From Mesobacillus subterraneus (GTDB lineage Bacteria > Bacillota > Bacilli > Bacillales > Cytobacillaceae): a stretch of 45,441 bases of DNA. Where the stretch lies: NCBI RefSeq assembly GCF_000934845.1, contig NZ_JXIQ01000035.1, positions 1 through 45,441 on the forward strand, read 5' to 3'. The translations under genes and the position numbers were made by a program. Shown here piece after piece: positions 1 through 8,515 of this stretch (within the stretch, counting starts at the first letter, position 1; each line of letters begins with the position of its first letter). The notes below the pieces were generated by a model that was not told the DNA's origin, searched no databases, and was given only the letters and a program-made list of their open reading frames with translations.

Positions 1-110
1 TACAGCCGTCAAAAGGCAGTGGAGGCAACCTCTTTGTCCAAACTTGTATCCTTCTTGTTAACTATAAAACCAATTACGACTTTAAAAATAAAATATAAAT
101 TCTGATATTA

Positions 111-143
111 TAAAAAAGAACTGCTGACACTCAGCAGTTCTTT
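111..143 (-). terminator. Intrinsic terminator after the ABC-F gene
   Basis: A perfect 13-bp inverted repeat (AAAGAACTGCTGA / TCAGCAGTTCTTT, 3-nt loop) lies just past the stop codon. On the minus strand it is followed by a run of six T, so it can end the ABC-F transcript. It is nearly symmetric and could also work from the left. Confidence 0.85.
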
Positions 144-150
144 ATCGGTC

Positions 151-2037
151 CTATGAAAGTTCCTCTAGCTTGTGATACAGCTGGCTACATTTGCTTTGCA
201 GTTCTTCTTTTTGCGTGTGTAGCTCTTGTAAGACGGCTAAATCTGTAATCACAGTCATCTGATTTTCGATTGAGGCAAGGGCTGCTTCCTGTGCTTCGAT
301 AAGCTCGAGCAGTTCCTCTTCGTTGAGAGTAGCAGATGTTTTCTCAACAGACTTTTCCCTGATTACAGAATCTTTCATTTCTGAGTCTACAGCCGCCCTC
401 TGCTTCCGCTTTTCTGCCATCTTGGTTCTCGCTCGGTCGTAGTTGCCGGTTATTTCATTTAAGTCTCCGCTTTCCAGCCAATATACCTTATCAAAAAGTT
501 TATTCAGGAAATAGCGGTCATGGGAAACGGCCAAAAGAGTTCCTTCAAAACCTTCGAGCGCTTCCTCAAGCACCTCCCTGGAGTCAATATCCAGATGGTT
601 GGTTGGTTCATCGAGTATTAGGAAATTGAGATCCTGATGCATCAGTTGGGCAAGCCGTAGCCTCATCCGTTCTCCACCGCTAAGCTGGGACACTTTTTTA
701 AAAACAGCTGGTCCATAGAACAGGAATCCTGCCAGCACATTTCTCGCTTCCCCCTCATTCATGATGACTTCACTCCTGAACGCATCCAGTACGGATCCAC
801 CCTTGTTCGGCAGCTCCATATGCTGTGACAGGTAACCGATCTTGACATTGCTACCGAGGCGGATTTCTCCCTGATCAGGTGAAATTTCATTCTTAATTAA
901 TTTCAGTAGCGTTGTTTTTCCTGATCCATTCTCGCCGATAATCGCCGCCCGGTCCTGATATTTCAACTGCAGATGGATACCGTTAAAAAGCTCTCTGCTC
1001 CCAAAAGACTTTTTCACTTCCTTGAAAAACAGCACATCTTTTCCGCTGCGGACTCCGGAGTCCAGTTCAAAATTCATTTTCTTTCTGTTCAAGACCGGCC
1101 GCTCTACCTTTTCGATCCTGGCAAGTGCCCTCTCCATATTTGTTGCTCGCTTATGAAGCGCAGAGCTTGGAGGATTCGAACGGTTTGCCCAGTCCCTCAA
1201 TCTTTTAATCGCTTCCTTCATTTTTTTGATTTTTCGCTGTTGCTCTTCGTATGCCTGGAACTCCCTCAGTAATTTTGCTTCCTTTTCCTGCACAAAACCC
1301 GAGTAATCTGTGTAATAAAGTTCTATTTTTCCATCCTCCATATCGAGGATTTTCGTTGCCGTTTCATCCAGAAAATAACGGTCATGAGAAATGATGACGA
1401 CAGTTCCAGCATAGTTATTCAGAAATTCTGCCAGCCATTCGGAAGCGAAAATATCAAGGTGGTTGGTCGGTTCATCGAGAAGCAACAGTTCTGGATTCCG
1501 CAGCAGGCTCAGTCCCAGTCCAACTTTCGTTTTCTCACCGCCGCTCAAGCTGTTGAAATTAGCATTTAGCAAGCTTCCAATTCTCAAGCCGGTGGCTACC
1601 CTATCAATATTTGATTCCATTTCATAACCGCCACCAAGTGCAAATCTCTCCTGAAGAACGCCGTATTTTGCCAACAGCATTTCAAGCTGTTCCGAATCCT
1701 CGCCAGCATCCGTCATCTCCACTTCCATCTGCTTCATCTCATCCTGAACATCCAGCAAGTCATCGAAGGCTGTCATCAACACCTCTCTCGTCGTCATCCT
1801 TGCTTCATATTCTGGTATCTGGGCCAGATAGCCAATCTTCAAGCCTTTCTTCCAGTGAATCTCTCCGTTGTCAGGCTGTTCCATGCCGGCAACTAGACGC
1901 AGCAATGTCGTTTTGCCGCAGCCATTTGGTCCAACAAGGCCAACTCGATCCTTATCCTTTATTTCAAACGACATATCTTCAAAAATCTGATTGGCGCCGT
2001 ACGTTTTGCTTATCTGGTTAACACTGCATGTGATCAT
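151..2037 (-). CDS. ABC-F family ATPase, probable ribosome-protection type
   Basis: A 628-aa soluble protein with two tandem ABC ATPase domains and no membrane segments, the ABC-F layout. Domain 1 has Walker A GPNGCGKT (residues 36-43), signature LSGGE and Walker B LLLLDEPTNHLD. Domain 2 has GENGSGKT, LSGGERMRLRLAQ and LILDEPTNHLD. A long charged, helical interdomain linker contains the RSNPPSSALHKRA segment, and a coiled-coil C-terminal tail of about 60 residues follows. Proteins of this family bind the ribosomal E site and dislodge drugs or relieve stalling. I infer a resistance-type rather than housekeeping role (YdiF, YfmR, YkpA) from the leader, which carries a leader ORF and a terminator, as in vga/vmlR/msr genes. 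The start has RBS AGGAGG 7 nt upstream. I cannot assign a named subfamily with confidence. Confidence 0.9.
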   Translation of the reverse strand: MITCSVNQISKTYGANQIFEDMSFEIKDKDRVGLVGPNGCGKTTLLRLVAGMEQPDNGEIHWKKGLKIGYLAQIPEYEARMTTREVLMTAFDDLLDVQDEMKQMEVEMTDAGEDSEQLEMLLAKYGVLQERFALGGGYEMESNIDRVATGLRIGSLLNANFNSLSGGEKTKVGLGLSLLRNPELLLLDEPTNHLDIFASEWLAEFLNNYAGTVVIISHDRYFLDETATKILDMEDGKIELYYTDYSGFVQEKEAKLLREFQAYEEQQRKIKKMKEAIKRLRDWANRSNPPSSALHKRATNMERALARIEKVERPVLNRKKMNFELDSGVRSGKDVLFFKEVKKSFGSRELFNGIHLQLKYQDRAAIIGENGSGKTTLLKLIKNEISPDQGEIRLGSNVKIGYLSQHMELPNKGGSVLDAFRSEVIMNEGEARNVLAGFLFYGPAVFKKVSQLSGGERMRLRLAQLMHQDLNFLILDEPTNHLDIDSREVLEEALEGFEGTLLAVSHDRYFLNKLFDKVYWLESGDLNEITGNYDRARTKMAEKRKQRAAVDSEMKDSVIREKSVEKTSATLNEEELLELIEAQEAALASIENQMTVITDLAVLQELHTQKEELQSKCSQLYHKLEELS

Positions 2038-2095
2038 TAAGATTTCCTCCTAAAAATCGATCCTCCTCTTTTCCTGAATCAGGTTTATCGGAAAC

Positions 2096-2134
2096 AAAAA
2101 AAGCCAGGGGCAGACGGACTCTGCTCCTGGCTTT
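2096..2134 (-). terminator. Attenuator terminator inside the ABC-F leader
   Basis: The stem pairs AAAGCCAGG with CCTGGCTTT and CAGA with TCTG across a 2x2 internal loop, and on the minus strand it runs into T7. It stands between the leader ORF and the ABC-F start, so transcription must read through it to express the ATPase. Smaller hairpins precede it (GAGGGC/GCCCTC and TTGCAT/ATGCAA). CCTCTTTTCC near the end of the leader ORF is perfectly complementary to GGAAAAGAGG just before the ABC-F RBS, a possible competing long-range pair. Confidence 0.75.
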
Positions 2135-2180
2135 TGGATTGCATGAATGCAAAAGAGGGCCTGTGTGCCCTCCCCATGAC

Positions 2181-2336
2181 CTAAGTGGGAAAAGAGGTGA
2201 TCGTACCGTTTAGTTTTGAAATTGAGCTGGTAAAAAAGGGCATACGTATCCCGTCGACAGCTGCAACAGCAAATTTTGCACGACAAAAATAAAGGAATTT
2301 ACTCCAAAATCCGCGTACAAAAACAGTCTTGATCAT
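2181..2336 (-). CDS. Leader peptide upstream of the ABC-F gene (51 aa)
   Basis: The ORF opens with ATG 8 nt after GGAGGTGAG, a very strong ribosome binding site, and encodes 51 residues beginning MIKTVFVRGFWSKFLYFCRA. It ends before the attenuator terminator. Its position right after a good promoter and before a terminator is the pattern of ribosome-mediated attenuation: a drug-stalled ribosome on the leader would change folding downstream. The peptide itself is probably not the functional product. The exact stalling codon cannot be told from sequence alone. Confidence 0.6.
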   Translation of the reverse strand: MIKTVFVRGFWSKFLYFCRAKFAVAAVDGIRMPFFTSSISKLNGTITSFPT

Positions 2337-2370
2337 CTCTTCTCACCTCCGTTCAATATTAGTTAGGTTT

Positions 2371-2399
2371 ATTCTACATTCTCATCATTATTTTAGCAA
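2371..2399 (-). promoter_or_regulatory. Sigma-A promoter for the ABC-F leader transcript
   Basis: TTGCTA (-35), a 17-bp gap and TAGAAT (-10) on the minus strand, followed closely by the leader RBS. Transcription would begin near 2364, giving a leader of over 300 nt before the ABC-F start. Confidence 0.6.
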
Positions 2400-2508
2400 G
2401 TTTTTCCTAGCATTTTATCAATTTTTCCCAGTCTAATAATTCTGTGGATAAAGTGTTTATATGGACTTGGACACCGGGTAAGGATAACTAACGAAGGAGT
2501 GGGTGGCA

Positions 2509-2703
2509 ATGCTTAGACAGGTGGAACTTTCAGATTACCAGCTCTGGATGTGCAAAAAAATTAAGGAAAAGTTAGCTGAAAGGCATAACTATATAAATAG
2601 TGCTTCCCATTATCCAAATGAATTTGAAGAACGGGAAGTCATATCCATTGCGTTAAGCGAAATGCTTATGAAGTTAGATATAATCGAAGAAAAAGTTAAT
2701 TAG
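2509..2703 (+). CDS. Small hypothetical protein (64 aa)
   Basis: A short, charged, probably helical soluble protein beginning MLRQVELSDYQLWMCKKIKE. I do not recognise the family. I chose the ATG at 2509 rather than the in-frame GTG at 2503 because AAGGAG then sits 9 nt upstream instead of 3. It stands alone on the plus strand between two minus-strand units and has its own terminator. A possible sigma-B-like promoter (GTTTAT, 15 bp, GGGTAA) lies about 40 bp upstream, but the match is imperfect. Confidence 0.6.
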   Translation: MLRQVELSDYQLWMCKKIKEKLAERHNYINSASHYPNEFEEREVISIALSEMLMKLDIIEEKVN

Positions 2704-2710
2704 ATTCATC

Positions 2711-2733
2711 AGGGGGCCACTGGCCTCTTTTTG
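2711..2733 (+). terminator. Terminator of the 64-aa gene
   Basis: GGCC-ACT-GGCC stem extended by G-T pairs, followed by a T-rich run (CTTTTTG) directly after the stop codon. Confidence 0.6.
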
Positions 2734-2779
2734 TTTTTCAATGGATGCCACTTGTATTTAAGAAAGCATCAAAACTTCA

Positions 2780-3412
2780 TTATTTTACAAGTGAATGCCG
2801 GAACGCATAGATAACTGCCTGGGTACGGTCCTGAACTTGCAGTTTGCTTAAAATATTGCTTACATGTGTCTTGACGGTCTTCAAGGCGATGAATAGTTCA
2901 TCGGCGATTTCCTGGTTTGTCTTGCCCTCGGCGATCAGCTTCAAAACTTCCATCTCGCGCTCGGTCAGCTCTTCATGCAATTCGACGTTGTTTTTCTGGC
3001 GCATCTTCCTCATCATTTTCCCGGTCACTTCTGGCTCAAGCATTGGCTGTCCAGAATAGGTAACCCTCACTGCTTTTGCGATCTCACTTGCCTTTGAAGT
3101 CTTCAGCATATAGCTTGTTGCACCAGCCTCAAGTGCGGGATAGACTTTTTCATCATCAAGAAAGCTGGTAACGATGATGATTTTCGCCTCTGGCCACTGT
3201 TCCATAATTTGCTTTGTTGCTTCAATTCCATCCATTTCCTTCATGACCAGATCCATGAGAATGATATCTGGCCGCAAATTAAGTGCCATTTCCACACCTG
3301 CCCGGCCGTTATCAGCTTCCCCGATCACCTCGATATCCGGCTGTGCCGATAAATAAGATGATACTCCAATCCGCACCATTTCATGGTCGTCCACAAACAC
3401 TACTTTAATCAT
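2780..3412 (-). CDS. liaR: LiaR-type response regulator
   Basis: A 210-aa NarL/LuxR-family regulator. The receiver domain has acidic DD at 8-9 and phospho-acceptor Asp54 ([13 protein letters not shown]). The C-terminal LuxR helix-turn-helix (about 145-210) contains [26 protein letters not shown]. It is the partner of the adjacent LiaS kinase, with ATGA start/stop overlap, indicating translational coupling. In Bacillus, LiaR activates liaIH in response to lipid-II-binding antibiotics and envelope damage. Gene identity rests on the domain match plus the liaF-liaS-liaR order and the nearby liaI-liaH. Confidence 0.93.
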   Translation of the reverse strand: MIKVVFVDDHEMVRIGVSSYLSAQPDIEVIGEADNGRAGVEMALNLRPDIILMDLVMKEMDGIEATKQIMEQWPEAKIIIVTSFLDDEKVYPALEAGATSYMLKTSKASEIAKAVRVTYSGQPMLEPEVTGKMMRKMRQKNNVELHEELTEREMEVLKLIAEGKTNQEIADELFIALKTVKTHVSNILSKLQVQDRTQAVIYAFRHSLVK

Positions 3413-4452
3413 TTTTTCTCACCTGCCAACACTACTATTGGAACCTTGACCTCAAGCCTGGTTCCTTTATTTTCAACACTTACGATTTTCAATGTCCCGC
3501 CAATTTCGCCGGCACGCTCTTGCATGTTCTGAAGCCCGTATGAACCGGCTTTTGCTTCGTTTACATTAAAGCCCATTCCGTCGTCAACCACTCGCAAAAT
3601 GACATTATCGTCACGATGGATCAGCAAAACTTCCAGTTGGTCCGCCTTCGCGTGGCGCAACGTATTCGAAATTGACTCCTGCAAGATCCGAAATAAATGG
3701 TCCTCGATTCCCTTATCAAGCGGTATGGATTCGATCTTCCAAGTAATAGTCATCGTTACTTTTTCTCTTAATTCGAGCAGCAGTTCCTCCATTCCTTCCT
3801 GCAGGCTCTTCCCTTTGAGTGCGACCGGCCGGAGGTGCAGAAGCAACGCCCTCATTTCAAGCTGAGATTGATGGATCATTTCCTCTACCATCTTCAACTG
3901 CTTTGCTTCTCTCACCTCAGACGTTCCCTTCGTTTCATTGATTGCCGACATCAGCATGGAAGCCGCAAATAACTGTTGGCTCACCGAATCATGCAGTTCT
4001 CTTGCAAGTCTATTGCGCTCCTGAGAAATAATGTCTTGAATCCGCGCTTCTTGTTCCTCCGCTTTTTCGGTTGCAAGCCTTTGTGAAAGCAGTGCCTTTT
4101 CTGAAATTTGCTTGTACAACTTGCTAATGCGCTTCGAAATCGATGAAATTTCAGCGTATAATTGGTTTGAGTCATATTTAGGCTGCTGCCCTTCCTCAAG
4201 CTGAAAGAGCCAACTATCCACCGCTGCAAACTGATTGCGCCAGTATATACCCGATGCCATACCAATAGCAATGCCAAGCACTACACTGATACTGAAAGTA
4301 AAGATGACAAACGGAATGTCCATTAACTCATGGCTCCATAAATCGGAAAAACGTGCTGCCGGAAAAACTAGCCAATACGACAATGTTAACGCGAGAAACA
4401 AAATGATGCCAAGGGCCAGACCCCATAAAATTTGACGCATCGTTGTTGTCAT
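3409..4452 (-). CDS. liaS: LiaS-type sensor histidine kinase
   Basis: A 347-aa kinase with two N-terminal membrane helices (about 8-30 and 46-70) separated by a very short loop, the intramembrane-sensing layout. A coiled linker follows, then a HisKA_3 dimerisation domain with phospho-accepting His154 in [15 protein letters not shown]. The C-terminal HATPase domain shows the N box ([16 protein letters not shown]) and G box (VVDDGMGFN). It starts on the ATGA overlap with the liaF stop and has AGGTGA upstream. Known LiaS has both kinase and phosphatase activity towards LiaR and is held inactive by LiaF. Confidence 0.93.
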   Translation of the reverse strand: MTTTMRQILWGLALGIILFLALTLSYWLVFPAARFSDLWSHELMDIPFVIFTFSISVVLGIAIGMASGIYWRNQFAAVDSWLFQLEEGQQPKYDSNQLYAEISSISKRISKLYKQISEKALLSQRLATEKAEEQEARIQDIISQERNRLARELHDSVSQQLFAASMLMSAINETKGTSEVREAKQLKMVEEMIHQSQLEMRALLLHLRPVALKGKSLQEGMEELLLELREKVTMTITWKIESIPLDKGIEDHLFRILQESISNTLRHAKADQLEVLLIHRDDNVILRVVDDGMGFNVNEAKAGSYGLQNMQERAGEIGGTLKIVSVENKGTRLEVKVPIVVLAGEKK

Positions 4453-5183
4453 ATGTGTTTCACCTCGATATTCCCGACGATCATCGAGGTAAAGATTTTC
4501 ACCTTTTGCCCTGCCTCTTCGTAACCGGGGGTCTGCACGAATAAATTTTGATTCAACATCCTGATGTCTTGATGTCCGAAAACTTCAGCAGTACCGAATA
4601 TCGAAGAGTGACGGAGACTTACTTCTACATCATAGGGCACATATACTTTTACATTCCCGATGATATTGCGGATGAATATCACCGTCTCGCTCTTTGGAAG
4701 CACCGTCATGCTCAAGTCGATTACGCTGTCGCCAATTCCCGTCTGGATGTTGACATCATCCCACTCATATACATGAGAAGGCGTTTCTTGATCTCCAAAC
4801 AAGCGATTTTTAAAAAGCGGCGTTTTTTCCATCAACATTTCCTGCTTAGATTCCTTTTCAGGCTCTTGCAATACTGGCGTAATCATTTCCGGTTTTTTCT
4901 TTGACTGGATATACTGGTATATCAGGTAGATCAACACCGCCAACAGGAAAAACCTGAATGTAAACATGCTGAACACACTGCTCAGGAAAAAGAACAATCC
5001 AACCCAAAATAATGCCTTACCCGATTTTTTTGGCATTAACGAGCGTCCGAAGTAGACCATCGCTCCGCTAGCTAGAAGGGAGAAAATCAGCCCTTTATTG
5101 AAAAATGTAACTTCCAGCAAAAGCAGGAACAGTCCGGTAATCACAATCCAACTGACAAGATCATTTTTCCAATTTTTTAACAT
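4449..5183 (-). CDS. liaF: LiaF-type negative regulator of LiaRS
   Basis: A 244-aa membrane protein with four predicted N-terminal helices (about 10-105), a charged linker, and a soluble beta-rich C-terminal domain (DUF2154/LiaF type) including VIFIRNIIGNVKVYVPYDVE. LiaF inhibits LiaS in the absence of envelope stress. The RBS is GGGAGGGGG ahead of ATG. It heads a liaF-liaS-liaR unit whose three genes overlap by 4 nt each. A terminator separates it from liaH. Confidence 0.92.
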   Translation of the reverse strand: MLKNWKNDLVSWIVITGLFLLLLEVTFFNKGLIFSLLASGAMVYFGRSLMPKKSGKALFWVGLFFFLSSVFSMFTFRFFLLAVLIYLIYQYIQSKKKPEMITPVLQEPEKESKQEMLMEKTPLFKNRLFGDQETPSHVYEWDDVNIQTGIGDSVIDLSMTVLPKSETVIFIRNIIGNVKVYVPYDVEVSLRHSSIFGTAEVFGHQDIRMLNQNLFVQTPGYEEAGQKVKIFTSMIVGNIEVKHI

Positions 5184-5261
5184 GCCGTTTTCCCCCTCCC
5201 GTAAAAATTAGTTGAATTTAATGAAGAGTGAATAAAGTGGAGAATCAATAGAGGCAATACC

Positions 5262-5290
5262 TAAAAGGCGCAGCTGCCTGCGCCTTATTA
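5262..5290 (-). terminator. Terminator between liaH and liaF
   Basis: Perfect 9-bp stem AAGGCGCAG / CTGCGCCTT with a 4-nt loop and a short T run on the minus strand. Probably leaky: it would keep induced liaIH levels high while allowing lower liaFSR expression. Confidence 0.75.
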
Positions 5291-5310
5291 GAATACCATG
5301 TTTTAGCCTG

Positions 5311-5955
5311 TTACATAGTATGAGTTTCGTTATTTTTATACTCTTTTTCAAGTTGAGCAATTCTTGCATCAATTGTAGTTCCATGATAGTTATTGTTCAC
5401 CTTTTCTTCTAGCTGATCAAGATAGGTTTCCATTTCTGTGAATCTGGCATAGGCTTTATCAGAACCTGTGTTTTGATCCAGCACCTGATCCATCCGATAA
5501 TTAGCTCGGGTCACATTTTCACGGCCCATTAATTCGAGACGGCGGATGTGCATATCCTTCAATTTATGCTTCATTTCTTCGTATTTACGTTCCAGTTCAC
5601 TCTGCTGTTTCCCCGCATTTTCCATCGCTTCTTTCAGTCTAGCTGAGCGTTCCTCGTATTGAACCTGTTCCCTGCTGGCAAACTCCTGTAGTTCTGCTTC
5701 ACCCGCTCTTATTGCGATTTCTGTTTGATGTTTTCGTCTGGCTGCCATTTCAAGTGCCTGCTGGTATTCCCGGTTGAACTGCTCCTTCAGCTGGCTTTGA
5801 CGCTCAACCAGCTGTTTGACCTTATCCGTCTCCGCCTCACATTCGCGAAGGTATTGGTTCAACAGTGCAGTTGGGTTCTTTCTTTCCTTTTTGTCAAGTG
5901 CTTCATGAAGATCTGCCATTATCGTGTTTTTCATTCTTGTTAATAGATTAGCCAT
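5311..5955 (-). CDS. liaH: LiaH, PspA/IM30 family phage-shock protein
   Basis: A 214-aa, almost wholly helical coiled-coil protein of the PspA/Vipp1/IM30 family, starting MANLLTRMKNTIMADLHEAL. Length matches LiaH. These proteins form large oligomers that coat stressed membranes; LiaH is recruited there by LiaI. ATG is preceded by GGGAGAG. It lies 43 nt downstream of liaI and is the main induced target of LiaR in known species. Confidence 0.9.
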   Translation of the reverse strand: MANLLTRMKNTIMADLHEALDKKERKNPTALLNQYLRECEAETDKVKQLVERQSQLKEQFNREYQQALEMAARRKHQTEIAIRAGEAELQEFASREQVQYEERSARLKEAMENAGKQQSELERKYEEMKHKLKDMHIRRLELMGRENVTRANYRMDQVLDQNTGSDKAYARFTEMETYLDQLEEKVNNNYHGTTIDARIAQLEKEYKNNETHTM

Positions 5956-5998
5956 TTACAAACTCTCCCTTTTTTGTGTTTTATTGTTTTTTAATCAT

Positions 5999-6343
5999 CT
6001 AGTTGTTTTTTAATTCTGCCCATTGCTTTTCAAAGTTAACAAATGGATCATTCTTGTCAGTCACCGCTTCTGCTTTTTTCCCCCAGTTCTTGTAAATTAG
6101 GTAAAGAACATAAGCTGCAGCAATTCCTAGTATCGCTGGTACATTGGCTGCTGTGGCCAAAAGGACGATAACACTGGCAATTCCCCAGCCAATTTTTCCA
6201 GCAGTCGAGTGAGTTTTTAAAAATTGCTTGATGACAAAGTAGAGCACCAGCAAGCTTATGCCGAGACCGGCAAGCGGACCAATGCTGGACATCAGCACCC
6301 TGACAGCGATGAAACCGGCAAGCAGCAAACCAAATTTTTTCAT
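5999..6343 (-). CDS. liaI: LiaI-type small membrane protein
   Basis: A 114-aa protein with three or four hydrophobic segments (about 4-40 and 52-86) and a short charged C-terminal tail. It directly precedes liaH, as liaI does in Bacillus, where it anchors LiaH at the membrane. The ATG at 6343 was preferred over the upstream TTG because AGGAGG then sits 8 nt away. Assignment is mostly by context, as LiaI proteins are poorly conserved. Confidence 0.8.
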   Translation of the reverse strand: MKKFGLLLAGFIAVRVLMSSIGPLAGLGISLLVLYFVIKQFLKTHSTAGKIGWGIASVIVLLATAANVPAILGIAAAYVLYLIYKNWGKKAEAVTDKNDPFVNFEKQWAELKNN

Positions 6344-6373
6344 TAACAATTCCTCCTTATCTCTTATGTACTT

Positions 6374-6438
6374 ATCTTACCTTCCTCGCGAAAAATCGAT
6401 AACGTGCCTAAGCTTGATTTTCAGGTAGGGCCTAAGGC
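6374..6438 (-). promoter_or_regulatory. Candidate LiaR-activated promoter of liaIH
   Basis: On the minus strand a weak -35 (TTATCG, 6397-6402) and a -10 TAAGAT (6374-6379) are spaced 17 bp. Directly upstream are two copies of CTTAGGC (6406-6412 and 6430-6436), 24 bp apart; the upstream one sits in the palindrome GCCTTAGGC. A weak -35 with paired upstream sites fits an activator-dependent promoter. Assignment to LiaR is inference. Confidence 0.4.
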
Positions 6439-6462
6439 TTAGCAGCATACCGGACCTTCTAC

Positions 6463-6590
6463 TTGCCGGATGAGAGTTAAAGTTTTGGAGTGTTTATAAA
6501 GCGGTAATAACTCGGTAGGCGAGGCTTGGAAAAGAATCGAACGTTTTTTTGACAGGTTTGGAGGGGCAGAGCGGAAAGTTGCAAATTTTT
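6463..6590 (+). repeat. Dispersed intergenic repeat family 1, copy 1
   Basis: About 100 bp starting TTGCCGGATGAGAGTT and running through GAGGCTTGGAAAAGAATCGA and TTTTTTTGACAGGTTTGG. It is nearly identical to 12683-12785. The last part is one GACAGGTTTGG...CAGAGCGGAAAGTTG unit of the kind also found at 12768-12877 and 27914-27976. Confidence 0.8.
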
Positions 6591-6702
6591 TATGGCTTTA
6601 AGAGGATGGAGGGAACAACCCTGCATCTTCACCAATATAGCTATCATTTCTCGTTCTGACTTCTGGTACAAGCCTTTGGTAAGTGTCACTTATAACTGCC
6701 CG

Positions 6703-6957
6703 TCACACAAAAAGCCACTCACTCGAGTGACTAGAAAAAAGACTTAGACCAGTAATACAGATAGCTCTAAGTGCAATAAACGTAACAACCGGCTGTATAA
6801 TGACTTTTGGATATTTCATATTGGCTTTGATGCCAGCCATCAAAGCCAATATGATCACTGTGCTAAACAGAAAAATTGTCCGTGTCATCACCACGCCATC
6901 TATGGGCGAGGTATCCATCTTTGATAAATCATGCGCAATTCTTTTATCCGCCTTCAC
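6703..6957 (-). pseudogene. Possible decayed membrane-protein fragment
   Basis: An 84-codon open frame from GTG with two hydrophobic stretches (IFLFSTVIILALMAGI and VIIQPVVTFIALRAICITGL). There is no ribosome binding site, and its start abuts the MITE-like repeat at 6965. I do not recognise the protein. It may be a relic of a disrupted gene or chance coding. Confidence 0.2.
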
Positions 6958-6964
6958 TTTTTAG

Positions 6965-7083
6965 GAGTCCGCCCGACGGAGTAAAATCCACGTATTTTTA
7001 TTCAAAATGAATGTTTTTATACAATAAAACGGATGATTTTGAAGCATTGTCGCGTAATTATACGCTAAAAAATGGACAGACTC
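6965..7083. mobile_element. MITE-like element, copy A (119 bp)
   Basis: The ends are imperfect inverted repeats (GAGTCCGCCC / GGACAGACTC). It is flanked by TTAG on both sides, a possible 4-bp target duplication. It shares its ends and an internal CGTGGATTT / TTGAATAAAAA block with the 92-bp copy at 28009-28100. It has no coding capacity, as expected of a non-autonomous element mobilised in trans. Confidence 0.55.
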
Positions 7084-7188
7084 TTAGGGGGCGGCGGTGC
7101 ATGAATTTAACTAAACACTAACAAGCACCCGTAAACAAAAAGATGAAAGAATTTCCGCTATATAAAATCCTAATATTCAAATAATTAA

Positions 7189-7281
7189 AAAATATTCTTC
7201 GTTGCAATTCACTATGTCGTTCCCTTTGTCGACGTAATCGTTATCGGTCTTGTGATCCATTCCGCCGGTAAAGTACATTAG
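7189..7281 (+). pseudogene. Orphan C-terminal coding remnant
   Basis: A short open frame with no start codon or RBS reads KIFFVAIHYVVPFVDVIVIG and ends HSAGKVH before TAG. It looks like the tail of a hydrophobic protein whose remainder is gone. The rest of 7084-7301 is AT-rich with no feature I can identify. Confidence 0.25.
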
Positions 7282-7301
7282 CATTTCGCTCTTTTTGTGT
7301 T

Positions 7302-8477
7302 TTACTTTGCAATTACTTTTTCAGCTGTCCCACTGTTTTTCGTTTTCTTACTGCTTTTAACTATATGGTAAACACCGATTGTAAGCATTGGAATTGCATA
7401 TACTGCAATCATAGCGTAAGCCAACCACGTGTATCCAATAGCAATCAAGTCAATAATTCCAACTTGTGCAAAGATAATCGATAAAACGAGCGCACCAATT
7501 GCAATGGCTCCATTTTGCTTTTTTGATAGCTGTTTGTTCGACTTCTCTTCCATTTGTGTATTCACACGGTCAATGAACGCATGAATCATGCCTGTCGCTG
7601 TTTCAATTAGTGTCCAGCCTACGACAATACCGAAGAGAACTACTACCCATGCTCCATAACCTTGCAGCATTTGGAGCCATGGCACTGAAGCACCCAGTAC
7701 TTCTTCTGATGGATAAAACCCGAGTAAACTGAAGTATGTGAGAAACCAAGGAACAGTCATGAGAACGCCCGCAATGATTCCAGATATAATCGACTCTTTA
7801 CGTGATGTTTGCCGTTTTATCGTAAAGAGTGCCGCAGGAAAGACTGCCAGGTTATACCCTACATACAAGATTCCGCTCCATAGTACTGGCCAAACAAGTA
7901 CTTCTCCTTCAATAAAGCTCGTATCACCTGAAGAAAGAACCTCTTGGGCGTTTTCCCAGGTAGTGCTGAGGACCATTACGGAAAAAACAACATAGCCGAC
8001 GAGTAAAGCTACTGTGCCGAACGTTTTGAAGCGTTCGATAACATCTGCCCCAAAAAAGTTTAAAAGAGCCACAACTATAGCAATTGCAAGTACCCCTATC
8101 CAATAGTTTAAACCTAATGTGCTGTTTAGTATTTCCCCTGTTGCCGCTGCCATAACGGAAATGATGAGGATTGCTAACAGGAGATACACGATGTCATACA
8201 GTATCCACGCTCTCCCGATTAAATGTTTCAATAAGGACCGGTAGTCATATGCCTTGAAATGTCTGGCTAGCTCAAAGGATAAGCTTGCCATAACGATAAA
8301 ACCGATAAAAATACCGATACCGCCAATCCAGCCCATGGCTCCATATTTCGCACCATACTCTACAATCTCCCGGCCTGTAGCAAATCCGCCGCCCACTAGT
8401 ACTGACTGCAGGATGACACCCGGGAGAACATACCTGCCAAAAGGCCCCTCGAAAAACCCTATCTTCTGTTTTTCCAT
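7302..8477 (-). CDS. YkvI-family multi-pass membrane transporter
   Basis: A 391-aa integral membrane protein with about ten hydrophobic helices. The N-terminus (VLPGVILQSVLVGGGFATGRE) is typical of the YkvI family, distant relatives of the APC/SSS transporter superfamily; substrates are mostly unknown. AGGAGG lies 9 nt before the ATG. It is the last gene of the racemase operon, 38 nt after the NSAR stop, so I infer it moves an amino acid or N-acyl amino acid used by that pathway. Confidence 0.8.
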   Translation of the reverse strand: MEKQKIGFFEGPFGRYVLPGVILQSVLVGGGFATGREIVEYGAKYGAMGWIGGIGIFIGFIVMASLSFELARHFKAYDYRSLLKHLIGRAWILYDIVYLLLAILIISVMAAATGEILNSTLGLNYWIGVLAIAIVVALLNFFGADVIERFKTFGTVALLVGYVVFSVMVLSTTWENAQEVLSSGDTSFIEGEVLVWPVLWSGILYVGYNLAVFPAALFTIKRQTSRKESIISGIIAGVLMTVPWFLTYFSLLGFYPSEEVLGASVPWLQMLQGYGAWVVVLFGIVVGWTLIETATGMIHAFIDRVNTQMEEKSNKQLSKKQNGAIAIGALVLSIIFAQVGIIDLIAIGYTWLAYAMIAVYAIPMLTIGVYHIVKSSKKTKNSGTAEKVIAK

Positions 8478-8515
8478 CTTTCTTCGCCTCCTCCTAAATT
8501 TTTTAACTTGCCAAG

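Noticed and set aside
2050-2286. 78-aa Cys-rich frame in the ABC-F leader
   Set aside because: It lacks an RBS and overlaps the better-supported 51-codon leader ORF and the terminator.
6477-6689. 70-aa minus-strand reading frame
   Set aside because: It lies in repeat family 1; the same peptide stretch (QTCQKNVRFFSKPRL-like) appears in the second copy, so it is repeat-derived.
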